Shown here piece after piece: positions 7,882 through 15,672 of a stretch of DNA of 36,055 bases; within the stretch, counting starts at the first letter, position 1; each line of letters opens with the position of its first letter. The stretch comes from Oscillospiraceae bacterium. Its GTDB lineage: Bacteria > Bacillota > Clostridia > Oscillospirales > Oscillospiraceae. The notes beneath the pieces are model-generated. The model was not told where the DNA came from, did no database searches, and saw only the letters and a program-made list of their open reading frames with translations. The position numbers and the translations under genes were made by a program. The DNA is taken from assembly GCA_020025675.1 (NCBI GenBank), contig JAHHRS010000017.1:1-36055 (forward strand). Direction: 5' to 3'.

Positions 7882-9084
7882 TCAGCGGCATTTTCTGACT
7901 ATACTTCCCTTTGGTGAATAGCAAGGGAGTTTCATTTTAAATTCCATCATAGCATGACGTGTGTCTTCAATAGGCTTATCCTCTGTATTACGGATATTTT
8001 CTGCGGTAAACGGGACGGGTCTGCCAAGAGGCACTAAAAGCTCCAGACTGTCACCGGCAGAAAACTTATTCCGCTGAGTAAGAACAGCCTCTCCCCTGTC
8101 GTCGCACTCTTTTACCACAGCCACCACATCGGCTGTCTGAAAATAGCCTGCCTCAGCATAATTCTGTCCGGGATCGCCGAAATAAAAGCCGGTACAGTAT
8201 GGCCTATGACTTAGCTTCTCAGTCTCCTCAAGCCAAATCCTGTCTAAAGGTTTACCGTTAATTGCGTCATCTATTGCATGACGGTAAGCATTGGTAACAA
8301 CCGCAGTATAATATGCAGACTTCATTCTGCCTTCAATCTTAAAGCTGCAGATACCGGCGTCCATAAGTTCGGGTATGTGCTCTATCATGCGCATATCACG
8401 GGAATTTAGTATGTAAGTTCCCCCGTCCTCTGTAATTTCAAAATACTCACCCGGTCTTTTCTCCTCTACCAGATGATATTTCCACCGGCATGGCTGAGCG
8501 CACTGCCCCCTGTTTGCATCCCTGCCTGTAAGGTAGTTGGAAAGCAGACAGCGGCCGGAAAACGAGACGCACATAGCACCGTGCACGAAAGACTCAAGAC
8601 GAAGCTCTTCCGGTGTGTTCTGTCTGATTTTCTTTATATCTTCCAAGGGAGTTTCTCTTGCAAGAACAACGGTATCCGCTCCCATATTATAAAGAGCGTT
8701 GGCTGCCGCAGAATTAATTACACCGAATTGGGTACTTACATGGCGTTTTACATTTGGAGCATACTTTTTTGCCATTTCCAAAACCCCTACATCGGCTATT
8801 ATAAGAGCATCTACGCCAGCATCCTGTAAGGATTCCATATATTCAGGCAGCTCTTTAATTTCATCTTCTCTTGGAAGGGTATTGCAGGTAACATATACCT
8901 TAGACCCTCTTTCATGAGCATAAGCCACAGCTTTTCTAAGCTCTTCATCGGAAAAATTAGCGGCAGAAGCCCTCATGCCGAATTTACGCCCTGCAAGATA
9001 CACGGCGTCTGCGCCGTAGCGGAGCGCCATTTGCAGGCGCTCCATATCTCCGGCGGGTGATAAAAGTTCATATTTATTATTCAT
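7882..9084 (-). CDS. trhP: U32 family protein, TrhP-like tRNA hydroxylation enzyme
   Basis: U32 proteins of the TrhP (YrrO/YegQ) group take part in 5-hydroxyuridine formation at tRNA position 34, despite the old 'peptidase' label. The 400-residue protein starts ELLSPAGDMERL and carries the U32 signature ESFVHGAMCVSFSGRCLLSN near 180 with conserved cysteines, then RGQCAQPCRWKY and FKIEGRMKS. The start is ATG 9084, which overlaps the mltG stop by 8 bases and has no good ribosome binding site, so translation is likely coupled. mltG next to U32 genes matches the Bacillus subtilis yrrL-yrrO order. No yrrM or second U32 gene is present here. Confidence 0.85.
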   Translation of the reverse strand: MNNKYELLSPAGDMERLQMALRYGADAVYLAGRKFGMRASAANFSDEELRKAVAYAHERGSKVYVTCNTLPREDEIKELPEYMESLQDAGVDALIIADVGVLEMAKKYAPNVKRHVSTQFGVINSAAANALYNMGADTVVLARETPLEDIKKIRQNTPEELRLESFVHGAMCVSFSGRCLLSNYLTGRDANRGQCAQPCRWKYHLVEEKRPGEYFEITEDGGTYILNSRDMRMIEHIPELMDAGICSFKIEGRMKSAYYTAVVTNAYRHAIDDAINGKPLDRIWLEETEKLSHRPYCTGFYFGDPGQNYAEAGYFQTADVVAVVKECDDRGEAVLTQRNKFSAGDSLELLVPLGRPVPFTAENIRNTEDKPIEDTRHAMMEFKMKLPCYSPKGSIVRKCR

Positions 9085-10399
9085 AGTTCTGTGTTGCAAC
9101 AAAAGCACTGTGCTCCCCTTCTGTTTCAAAGAAGCGATGAGTTCCCGTTTCGGTGTCCAGTGCGTAATAGTAATAGTTTGTCTCCTCCGGTTGCAGAGCC
9201 GCTAAAATTGAGGGCAGACCTGGGTTACATATAGGAGTTGGAGGAAGTCCCGCATGAATTCTGCTGTTATAGGGGCTGTCCTTTTCAAGCATCTCCGCTG
9301 TTGGTGCGCCTTCATGCTCCGGATATTCATAGAGAGTGGTTGCGTCAATACCCAAAGGCATACCTGCATTAAGACGATTATAGATAACAGAGGCAATATA
9401 CGTTCTCTCGTCATCACTTGCCGCCTCTTTCTCTATCATAGAAGCTATCTTTATAATATCATCCATGCTCATTCCAAGATTATTGCAGCGGTTTGTCATT
9501 TCATCGTCAAACTTCATATAGAAAACATCAAGGAATTTATTTATGGCACTGGAAGCCTGCATGTCTACATAAAACTGGTAGGTCTCAGGGAAAAGGAAGC
9601 CTTCAAGACGGGAGGCATCGCCCTGTTCCTTATTTTCAAGGAAATTATAATTGTACTTGTAATCTGCGGCGGCAGCCATAAGATCCTCGTAGGAGCAAAC
9701 TTTATTCTCTTCCAGACGTTTAAATATCTGGTGCATAGTGAAGCCCTCGGGAATAGTAACGTCAACGGTCAATGCCGAGTCTGAACCGGCTCTCATATGT
9801 GTTATAAGTGCGCGGTAGTCGTAACTTGATTTAAGCTCGTACTCACCGGGGCTAAGCTTTTTATCTGCATGAGAAATATTGCAAAAGAAATTAAATAACC
9901 ACTTATACTCAATAAGCCCTGCCTCTTTAAGTTGGTCTGTGACATAGTCTATATCAGCAACGCTTATGCGCTTCGTTCCTGTTTTATTGCCGTCTTCATC
10001 AAAGGTGTCCACTGTTTCGGATTTAAAAATTTCAGTGGGCAGTGTGACAGTTGCCTCAAACTGCGGTTTATTAAGTGCCAACGCATCGCTTGCTGCCATC
10101 CATGCAACACAGGCCAATACAACACTCACGCATATCACAAAAACAAAATACATAATGCCGCCCATACAGCCGGTACGGCGATATGTGTTTTTCTGGATAT
10201 GTTTATCTTCCTTTTTCTTATCGGATTTAGCCTGTTCGTCAGGCTCGTTCTTGGCTTTTTTTACTCTTTTATTCTTTTTTCTCTGGGACATATCATATTC
10301 CTGTAAATCATCAGGCTTAATATGCCCGGTCTTTTCTTTTGCGGATTTTTCATCCTGCATTCGGAAAATCTGATTTATTTTATCAATATCTTCAGCCAT
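9077..10399 (-). CDS. mltG: Endolytic murein transglycosylase MltG (YceG-like)
   Basis: MltG cuts nascent peptidoglycan strands at the membrane and is thought to end glycan polymerisation. The 440-residue protein has a long charged cytoplasmic region (1-78) with Lys-rich stretches, one membrane helix (about 80-102), and an extracellular YceG/LysM-like domain. The catalytic Glu lies in LEGFLFPETY (about residue 264), and the family segment IASMIEKEA with VIYNRLNAGMPL follows. AGGAGGT lies five bases before ATG 10399. The cytoplasmic tail is unusually long and basic compared with the E. coli protein, as is often seen in Gram-positive versions. Confidence 0.93.
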   Translation of the reverse strand: MAEDIDKINQIFRMQDEKSAKEKTGHIKPDDLQEYDMSQRKKNKRVKKAKNEPDEQAKSDKKKEDKHIQKNTYRRTGCMGGIMYFVFVICVSVVLACVAWMAASDALALNKPQFEATVTLPTEIFKSETVDTFDEDGNKTGTKRISVADIDYVTDQLKEAGLIEYKWLFNFFCNISHADKKLSPGEYELKSSYDYRALITHMRAGSDSALTVDVTIPEGFTMHQIFKRLEENKVCSYEDLMAAAADYKYNYNFLENKEQGDASRLEGFLFPETYQFYVDMQASSAINKFLDVFYMKFDDEMTNRCNNLGMSMDDIIKIASMIEKEAASDDERTYIASVIYNRLNAGMPLGIDATTLYEYPEHEGAPTAEMLEKDSPYNSRIHAGLPPTPICNPGLPSILAALQPEETNYYYYALDTETGTHRFFETEGEHSAFVATQNYE

Positions 10400-10449
10400 A
10401 TCTGACCTCCTGAATAAACCTTACCGTTTGAATTTATAATCATGTTTCT

Positions 10450-10477
10450 GTGACAGCTAAAGCACGGTAAGCATAGT
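10450..10477 (+). promoter_or_regulatory. Possible promoter of the Cys-rich microprotein gene
   Basis: GTGACA (10450-10455) and CATAGT (10472-10477) are 16 bases apart on the + strand. The match is moderate. It would give a leader of about 100 bases and overlaps the candidate mltG promoter on the other strand. Confidence 0.3.
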
Positions 10478-10504
10478 ATAGTTTGAGCCGGGAGAAACCG
10501 GCAA
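10475..10504 (-). promoter_or_regulatory. Candidate mltG promoter
   Basis: On the minus strand, TTGCCG (10499-10504) and TATACT (10475-10480) are 18 bases apart. This fits a transcript starting about 65-70 bases before mltG. A weaker alternative (TTTAGC-17-TATAAA) lies closer to the gene. Confidence 0.45.
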
Positions 10505-10525
10505 TACACAGCGTTTAAATACAAA

Positions 10526-10547
10526 ACCGCCCTCCGCGCGGGGCGGT
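10526..10547. terminator. GC-rich hairpin between mltG and the microprotein gene
   Basis: ACCGCCC (10526-10532) pairs with GGGCGGT (10541-10547) around an 8-base GC-rich loop. On the minus strand it is followed by TTTTG, so it could stop read-through from tmk. On the + strand it would be a leader structure about 36 bases before the microprotein ATG. Direction undecided. Confidence 0.4.
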
Positions 10548-10583
10548 AACTGCAAAAAACATGCGCGGAGAAAGGGAATTTAT

Positions 10584-10751
10584 ATGTTCTGTAACGGTTG
10601 TAACAACAATAGTTGTATCTGGATTCTTCTCATAATCATCATTATCTTCGGTTGCGGCGGATGCGGCGGCGGCTGTGGCTACGGCTATGGCAACAACTGC
10701 GGATGCGGATGCGACAACGGCTGCAACAACGGCTGCGGCTGCGGATGCTGA
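10584..10751 (+). CDS. 55-residue Cys/Gly-rich membrane microprotein
   Basis: ATG at 10584 follows AAAGGGA by seven bases and the frame ends with TGA at 10749-10751. The peptide begins MFCNGCNNNSC, then has one short Ile/Leu-rich membrane segment (residues 12-22, WILLIIIIIF), then a tail of Gly-Cys-Asn repeats ending NNGCGCGC. By my count 15 of 55 residues are Cys. Such small 'high-cysteine, chorion-like' ORFs are annotated in other Clostridia without a known role. The Cys tail could bind metal or form a disulfide network outside the membrane, which is inference. A separate hairpin ends the transcript. Confidence 0.7.
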   Translation: MFCNGCNNNSCIWILLIIIIIFGCGGCGGGCGYGYGNNCGCGCDNGCNNGCGCGC

Positions 10752-10810
10752 GTTTTGGGAAAAAAGTTAAAATATCCGCCGGGAAATTAATTTTTCCCTG
10801 TGGCATATTT

Positions 10811-10833
10811 AGGGCTTCTCTTTGAGAAGCCCT
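10811..10833. terminator. Terminator shared by tmk and the microprotein gene
   Basis: Ten-base perfect stem (AGGGCTTCTC with GAGAAGCCCT) around TTT. It lies 60 bases after the microprotein stop on the + strand and 24 bases after the tmk stop on the minus strand. T-runs are short on both sides, slightly better on the + side (CCCTTTCATATTGTTT). Confidence 0.6.
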
Positions 10834-10856
10834 TTCATATTGTTTAAATAAAAGCT

Positions 10857-11531
10857 CTATCTGCCAAGGGTCTCAAGAATAATATTGTATATTTCATTGT
10901 TCTTCTCGTCAAGGTCTCTCTCTTTGCCGTCTTTCATAAACGGAATTCTGCGCCAATGGTAATACTCTGCCGCTTTATCTGCGGTATACAGGCAGCGTGC
11001 CAGATATGAATTATCTTTCTCGTGTATATCAGCACAGCTCAAGCCCCGCTGCTCTCTTTTACGCATACGTTTTAGAGAAGTTTTAAGGTCAACATCCAGA
11101 TAGATAACAAGATCAGGTTCCGGCAAGCCCATTTTTACATATTCAAGATCAGTAAGCCATGAGAAAAACTCCCCAAGCCGTTCATCCGGCAGTTTTGAGC
11201 CTTGGTGCACAGCATTTGAGGTTGTATACCGGTCGGATAATATAAGCCCTCCGTTTTCGTATATCTTCCCCCAGTCGGTTCTGTATGCGGCAAAACGGTC
11301 AACCGCATAGAAAGTAGATGCGGCATAAGGGTTTACATCGTCCGGCTTTTCTCCGAACTCCCCTTTTAAATACATTCTTATAAGTGCGCTGCTATCCTTA
11401 TCATATCTGGGAAAGACAATGTGATTATAGGCAATTTTATCCTTTTCCATTCTTGAGCACAGGCGCCGGTACTGCGAGGATTTGCCGCTGCCGTCAATTC
11501 CCTCAAGAACTATAAGTTTTCCTTTAGACAT
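10857..11531 (-). CDS. tmk: Thymidylate kinase-like P-loop nucleotide kinase
   Basis: dTMP kinases phosphorylate dTMP to dTDP. The 224-residue protein begins with the P-loop LEGIDGSGKSSQ, has DRF near residue 76 and LSDRYTTSNAVHQGS near 97, matching the DRY substrate loop, and VIYLDVD followed by an Arg-rich LID region (KRMRKREQRG). It lacks the usual FPREPGGT substrate motif; instead FPRYDKDSS precedes a YLKGEFG segment, so it belongs to a less common branch and may phosphorylate a different (deoxy)nucleotide. The start is ATG 11531 with GGAG seven bases upstream. It is third in the cobB-tagA-tmk unit. Confidence 0.75.
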   Translation of the reverse strand: MSKGKLIVLEGIDGSGKSSQYRRLCSRMEKDKIAYNHIVFPRYDKDSSALIRMYLKGEFGEKPDDVNPYAASTFYAVDRFAAYRTDWGKIYENGGLILSDRYTTSNAVHQGSKLPDERLGEFFSWLTDLEYVKMGLPEPDLVIYLDVDLKTSLKRMRKREQRGLSCADIHEKDNSYLARCLYTADKAAEYYHWRRIPFMKDGKERDLDEKNNEIYNIILETLGR

Positions 11532-11565
11532 TATATATCTCCGTTCCGACCCATTCCGGGAAATT

Positions 11566-12288
11566 TCAGCCGACCAGTCTTCGCCATGCGGCTTCAAAAA
11601 CAATATTTGAGCGCTTTAACAAACGTCCAAATCGCTTAGGCTCTTTAATAAGCCAGTAGAACCACTCAAAACCCGAATCACGCCAGCGCTTAGGCGCCCT
11701 TTCAGCAGAGCCGGCCACAACAGGAAGCTCATCACCGAAACCTACCATCAGCCCCACATCAAGCTGACTTCTGTTTCTGTACATCCAGTTTTCCTGCTCG
11801 GGACTGCCGTATCCAACAAGAAGAAGGTCAGGCTTTGCTTTATTAATAATTTCAAAAAGGTCAAGCTCACTGTCAAAATATCCGTCATCTGTACCGGCAA
11901 GCTTTAGGCCGGGATAGCGGTTCTGAATGTTAAATCCGGCAGTCTCCACTGTATCATAGTCTCGCCCAAGCACAAAAACGCTCATATTTTTTTCAGCCAT
12001 TCTTGCCATAAGCGCCGATACAAAATCCAATGCGGAAATTCTGCTTTTAACTGGAGAACCCAGAATATTCGAGGCATATATTACACCGTTGCCTTCAGGA
12101 AGACGTAACTCTGCATCCTGAATTGTGCGCATGTAAGTTTTGTTTTTTCCCGCAGCTATCATCATTTCAGAGTCCGGAGCTACCACATAGGCGCTTCGGT
12201 GCTCCTCTGTTATTCGCAGAGCCTTTTCAACGGCTTCCTCTATACTGCCGTTTACAAAGGAAACTCCTAAAATTTCCGTGTACTTCAT
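11566..12288 (-). CDS. WecG/TagA/CpsF family glycosyltransferase
   Basis: GT26 enzymes add a sugar, typically N-acetylmannosamine, to an undecaprenyl-linked GlcNAc early in teichoic acid or surface-polymer synthesis. The 240-residue protein has the family outline: LGVSFVNGSIEEAV at the start, YVVAPDSEMM, a loop LRLPEGNGVIYAS near residue 62, and GYGSPEQENWM near 158. The usual (A/P)DG loop with its proposed catalytic Asp reads PEG here, and the later GAxFD segment reads GDELPVVAG. The C-terminal WFYWLIKEPKRFGRL membrane-docking tail is present. It overlaps cobB by the 4-base ATGA. No other teichoic acid genes are nearby. Confidence 0.85.
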   Translation of the reverse strand: MKYTEILGVSFVNGSIEEAVEKALRITEEHRSAYVVAPDSEMMIAAGKNKTYMRTIQDAELRLPEGNGVIYASNILGSPVKSRISALDFVSALMARMAEKNMSVFVLGRDYDTVETAGFNIQNRYPGLKLAGTDDGYFDSELDLFEIINKAKPDLLLVGYGSPEQENWMYRNRSQLDVGLMVGFGDELPVVAGSAERAPKRWRDSGFEWFYWLIKEPKRFGRLLKRSNIVFEAAWRRLVG

Positions 12289-13001
12289 ATCCGGGAAAAC
12301 ACCTCTCCGATTTTTTCGTGTATGACCAGATCAGCGTAACTGTCATACGGAGTTGAACTTAAATTCACAAGGGCAAGCTTATTTCCGTGGTAATAATTGA
12401 TAAGCCCTGCAGCGGGATATACATTTAAAGACGTGCCGCCTATTATAAGAACATCAGCATTTTGGATGTAATTCAAAGCCTTTGTCATAATATCGTCATT
12501 AAGGGGTTCTTCATATAAAACAATGTCAGGTCTTATAATTCCGCCGCATTCACAGTGCGGAACACCCTCACCGTGGTTCATAAGATCAGCGGAATATTTT
12601 TTCCCGCACTGGGAACAGTATGCTCTTAAAATGCTGCCGTGCAGTTCAAGGACATTTTTACTGCCGGCAAGCTGATGCAGACCGTCGATATTCTGAGTTA
12701 TAACCGCTTTAAGTTTTCCCTGCCGTTCAAGCTCAGCAAGGCGAAGATGAGCCTTATTCGGACGTGCCCCGTCAACCACAAGCTTTTCCCTGTGAAATCT
12801 GTAATATTCCTCGGGGTATTTTTCAAAAAAACTGTGACTTAATATAGTCTCCGGGGGATACTTCCATTTCTGATTGTACAGGCCGTCTACACTTCTGAAG
12901 TCAGGAATTCCGCTCTCCGTGCTGACTCCGGCTCCGCCGAAAAAAACCACGTTGTCGCTATGGTCTATCCAATTTTTAAGCTGTTGAATATCTTTGTCCA
13001 T
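12285..13001 (-). CDS. cobB: NAD-dependent protein deacylase, sirtuin
   Basis: Sir2 enzymes remove acyl groups from lysines using NAD. The 238-residue protein shows GGAGVSTESGIPDFR near residue 24 (NAD binding), TQNIDGLHQ near 108, the catalytic His in LELHGS near 124, a zinc site built from CSQCGKKY and the later CECGG, and GTSLNVYPA near 195. The start is ATG 13001 with GGGAG eight bases upstream. A longer in-frame extension to about 13196 spans the promoter and is rejected. It leads the cobB-tagA-tmk operon. Confidence 0.93.
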   Translation of the reverse strand: MDKDIQQLKNWIDHSDNVVFFGGAGVSTESGIPDFRSVDGLYNQKWKYPPETILSHSFFEKYPEEYYRFHREKLVVDGARPNKAHLRLAELERQGKLKAVITQNIDGLHQLAGSKNVLELHGSILRAYCSQCGKKYSADLMNHGEGVPHCECGGIIRPDIVLYEEPLNDDIMTKALNYIQNADVLIIGGTSLNVYPAAGLINYYHGNKLALVNLSSTPYDSYADLVIHEKIGEVFSRI

Positions 13002-13037
13002 ATGCTCAACTCCCGGAAAAAATTTTCTTGATGTTAT

Positions 13038-13066
13038 ATTATACAATAAAATACCTGAAATAGCAA
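13038..13066 (-). promoter_or_regulatory. Sigma-A-type promoter of cobB-tagA-tmk
   Basis: On the minus strand TTGCTA (13061-13066) and a consensus TATAAT (13038-13043) are 17 bases apart, about 30 bases before the cobB ribosome binding site region. Confidence 0.75.
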
Positions 13067-13318
13067 CATAAAACGCCTTAGGCACCGATGCCGGATAGGT
13101 AAACAATTTAAAAATAATTCTTGTGAGTTTATCCTGTTTCTGCCTGCTTTCATTGCTTGCAACTGCCTTAAATTCGGTATTTTTCACAGCAGGCAATGAA
13201 TAGCCTGACTGATTTAAACGATAATTTGTTATGAGATTCTTATAATAATGATTAAGCTTGCATACTGTGTTTTTATATTTACACTGCGAAAAATTTTATA
13301 ATTAATTCTTCCAAACAG

Positions 13319-13350
13319 GAAAAAACAGCACCTTCCTTTTTGGAAGATGC
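13319..13350 (-). terminator. Terminator after prfC-cyclodeaminase unit
   Basis: On the minus strand GCATCTTCC (13342-13350) pairs with GGAAGGTGC (13328-13336) with one U-G wobble around AAAAA, followed by TGTTTTTT. It lies 10 bases after the stop of the cyclodeaminase-family gene. Confidence 0.85.
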
Positions 13351-13359
13351 CGTAATTTT

Positions 13360-13968
13360 TTAAATTTCAGATAGCTTATTTAATATATCCCCGCTGAGTT
13401 TTTCATACCGCTCCATAGTCATTTCGTTTTCACGGCGTGTTACATAACGGTAAGTCTCATCAACGGATTTGGAACTCACGCTAAGAATATAGCTGATGGA
13501 AGTCTTAGCTGCTGCCATTGAAGTAAGAACGTACTGCTCAACGTAAATTTTTCCGTCTTGTGAGCAGAAATCCGATAGCTCCAAAGCCATATCCAAGCCA
13601 CTCCCCACCATGTTTACAATCTCCTCACAAATGGACACGGCAGGACGGCGGCAGGCCTCAAAGTTCTGTTCTTCACCCTTCTTTATTGCCTGACGCAGTG
13701 GATTTTTACATTTAACATCTTCATCTATAAGATAAACCATGTAATTTCTCAAAGTCTCTGCGTTTCTCACAATGTAATCAAGCCTTTCCCCGCTCTTTCC
13801 TTCTTTAAGGCATACAGCGGCGGCACGGCTCAAAAATGCTGCGGCTACTGCCATATTAAGAGCAGCTCCGCTTCCGGTGTCAAGTTTTGAGTCCGGGTCT
13901 GAAATGAGCTTTGTCAGCTTGTCAGGGTCTTTGGTTCTGTACGTTTCGATAATGAACTTCTCGGCCAT
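13360..13968 (-). CDS. Cyclodeaminase/cyclohydrolase (FTCD_C) family protein
   Basis: This family includes formimidoyl-THF cyclodeaminase and FchA methenyl-THF cyclohydrolase, which move one-carbon units on tetrahydrofolate. The predicted 202-residue all-helical protein has the family's early Gly/Ser-rich loop (TGSGAALNMAVAAAFLSRAA, about 31-50). Its middle carries basic residues (LRQAIKKGEEQ), and a helical MAAAKTSISYILSVS segment follows. AAGGAG lies eight bases before ATG 13968. It follows prfC by 23 bases and shares its terminator. The exact substrate cannot be read from sequence. Confidence 0.75.
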   Translation of the reverse strand: MAEKFIIETYRTKDPDKLTKLISDPDSKLDTGSGAALNMAVAAAFLSRAAAVCLKEGKSGERLDYIVRNAETLRNYMVYLIDEDVKCKNPLRQAIKKGEEQNFEACRRPAVSICEEIVNMVGSGLDMALELSDFCSQDGKIYVEQYVLTSMAAAKTSISYILSVSSKSVDETYRYVTRRENEMTMERYEKLSGDILNKLSEI

Positions 13969-13991
13969 AATTTGCGCTCCTTCTTAATATA

Positions 13992-15584
13992 TTATTCTTT
14001 ATTAAACTCTCCAAGGCTTAAACCTTCGTTCTTTTGTAAAGCCCAGTTTATGCACCACTCGGAGGTAAAGAGCAACAGGTTATTTCCCTTAAAGTCCTGC
14101 ACCCACTTTGTATCGCTGGTCAGGTTAAGGTCCCTAATATCAATATCATCATTTTCTATCCAGCGCACATGCTCATATGGCATGGCTCTGCGGCGAATAT
14201 CAACCCCGTACTCGGTTTTAAGCCTGTATTCAAGGACTTCAAACTGTAAAACGCCAACAACGCCCACAATAACTTCCTCAACGCCTGTAAAAGGCTCATG
14301 GAATATCTGAATTGCGCCTTCCTGAGCAATTTGTGATATTCCCTTTTCAAACTGTTTCCGCTTCATGGTGTCAACACGCTCAACAGCGGCAAAATGTTCA
14401 GGCGCAAAGGTGGGAATACCCTCGAAGCAGACATCCTGTCCTTTCTCGCATATAGTATCACCTATGGAGAAAATACCGGGATCGAAAACACCGATAATAT
14501 CGCCTGCATATGCCTCGTCTATAATTGCTCTGTCAGAGGCCATAAGCTGCTGGGGCTGAGCAAGACGAAGGGGTTTTCCGCCCTGAACATGGAAATATTC
14601 TTTGTCACGCTGGAACTTTCCGGAGCAGATACGCATAAATGCAATTCTGTCACGGTGAGCCTTATTCATGTTTGCCTGTATTTTAAATACAAACGCAGAA
14701 AAATGCTCGTCAAATGGATCAATAATATCGTCCTTGGAAATTCTGGGAAGAGGCGGCATGGTTAGCTTCAAAAAGCTTTCAAGGAATGGCTCAACACCAA
14801 AGTTATTCAAAGCCGAGCCGAAGAACACGGGACTGAGTTTTCCTTTTCTTACTTCTTCTATGTCAAATTCATATCCGGCACCGTCAAGAAGCTCTATATC
14901 GTCGGAAAGAGCTTCCCGCAGTCTGTAGCCGATCAGTTCATCAAGCTTTTCGGTTTCGTCCAAACTGCACTCGATTGCCTTAATACGGTTTGTTCCCTTA
15001 TGGAAGTCTGTAAAGGCCAGAATTTCTTTCTTCTCTCTGTCATAAACACCTTTAAAATCCTGACCGCAGCCGATAGGCCAGTTCATAGGATATGTGCCTA
15101 TGCCAAACTCATTTTCCAGCTGTTCCATCAAATCATAGGGACTTCTGGCTTCACGGTCCAGCTTATTGATAAAGGTAAAAATAGGTATATGACGCATAGC
15201 GCAAATTTTGAAAAGCTTTCTTGTCTGAGGCTCAATACCTTTTGCGGCGTCTATAACCATAACTGCATTATCGGCTGCCATAAGGGTTCGATAGGTATCC
15301 TCAGAAAAGTCCTGGTGTCCGGGGGTATCCAGAATATTTACGCAATAGCCCTCGTATTCAAACTGCATTACAGAGGAGGTTATGGAAATTCCTCTCTGCT
15401 TTTCCAGCTCCATCCAGTCAGACACTGCGTGTCTGGCCGTGGCCTTACCCTTAACAGAGCCTGCCTGCTGAATAGCCCCGCCGTAAAGAAGAAGCTTTTC
15501 GGTAAGTGTAGTTTTACCTGCGTCCGGGTGAGAGATAATAGCAAAGGTTCTGCGCCTTTCTATTTCTTTTTTAGTTTCTGACAT
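13992..15584 (-). CDS. prfC: Peptide chain release factor 3
   Basis: RF3 is a GTPase that removes RF1 or RF2 from the ribosome after termination. The 530-residue protein starts with SHPDAGKTTLTEKLL (P-loop, about 18-32), then switch region RGISITSSVMQFEY, DTPGHQDFSEDTYR near 86, and NKLDREARSP near 140. Domains II and III follow (for example VFFGSALNNFGVEPFL and FKIQANMNKAHRDRIAF). GGAG lies six bases before ATG 15584. A 5-bp hairpin (15598-15612) sits just before the ribosome binding site. It forms a unit with the cyclodeaminase-family gene. Confidence 0.96.
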   Translation of the reverse strand: MSETKKEIERRRTFAIISHPDAGKTTLTEKLLLYGGAIQQAGSVKGKATARHAVSDWMELEKQRGISITSSVMQFEYEGYCVNILDTPGHQDFSEDTYRTLMAADNAVMVIDAAKGIEPQTRKLFKICAMRHIPIFTFINKLDREARSPYDLMEQLENEFGIGTYPMNWPIGCGQDFKGVYDREKKEILAFTDFHKGTNRIKAIECSLDETEKLDELIGYRLREALSDDIELLDGAGYEFDIEEVRKGKLSPVFFGSALNNFGVEPFLESFLKLTMPPLPRISKDDIIDPFDEHFSAFVFKIQANMNKAHRDRIAFMRICSGKFQRDKEYFHVQGGKPLRLAQPQQLMASDRAIIDEAYAGDIIGVFDPGIFSIGDTICEKGQDVCFEGIPTFAPEHFAAVERVDTMKRKQFEKGISQIAQEGAIQIFHEPFTGVEEVIVGVVGVLQFEVLEYRLKTEYGVDIRRRAMPYEHVRWIENDDIDIRDLNLTSDTKWVQDFKGNNLLLFTSEWCINWALQKNEGLSLGEFNKE

Positions 15585-15672
15585 ACATTACTCCATTCTG
15601 CCAACAAGGCAGTTTAAATCAAAATCTTTTATCAAATAATGTTAACATACAATTAGGTTAAAAGTAAAGAGC

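Larger units (their letters stand above)
13002..13359. other. Gene-free AT-rich intergenic region
   Basis: This 358-base stretch holds the cobB promoter near its left end and the terminator of the cyclodeaminase gene near its right end. In the remaining 250 bases I see only AT-rich sequence with no credible ORF, RNA gene or repeat. Confidence 0.6.

Noticed and set aside
7840..7882. Terminator between trhP and alaS
   Set aside because: CCCTTTT can pair with AAAAGGG there, but there is no T-run and the region is occupied by the alaS promoter.
10613..10825. Arg/Leu-rich open frame overlapping the Cys-rich microprotein
   Set aside because: It is a shifted reading of the Gly-Cys codon repeats, has no ribosome binding site, and runs through the terminator hairpin.
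13002..13196. N-terminal extension of CobB by 65 residues
   Set aside because: It spans the TTGCTA-17-TATAAT promoter and has no sirtuin homology; ATG 13001 has a proper ribosome binding site.
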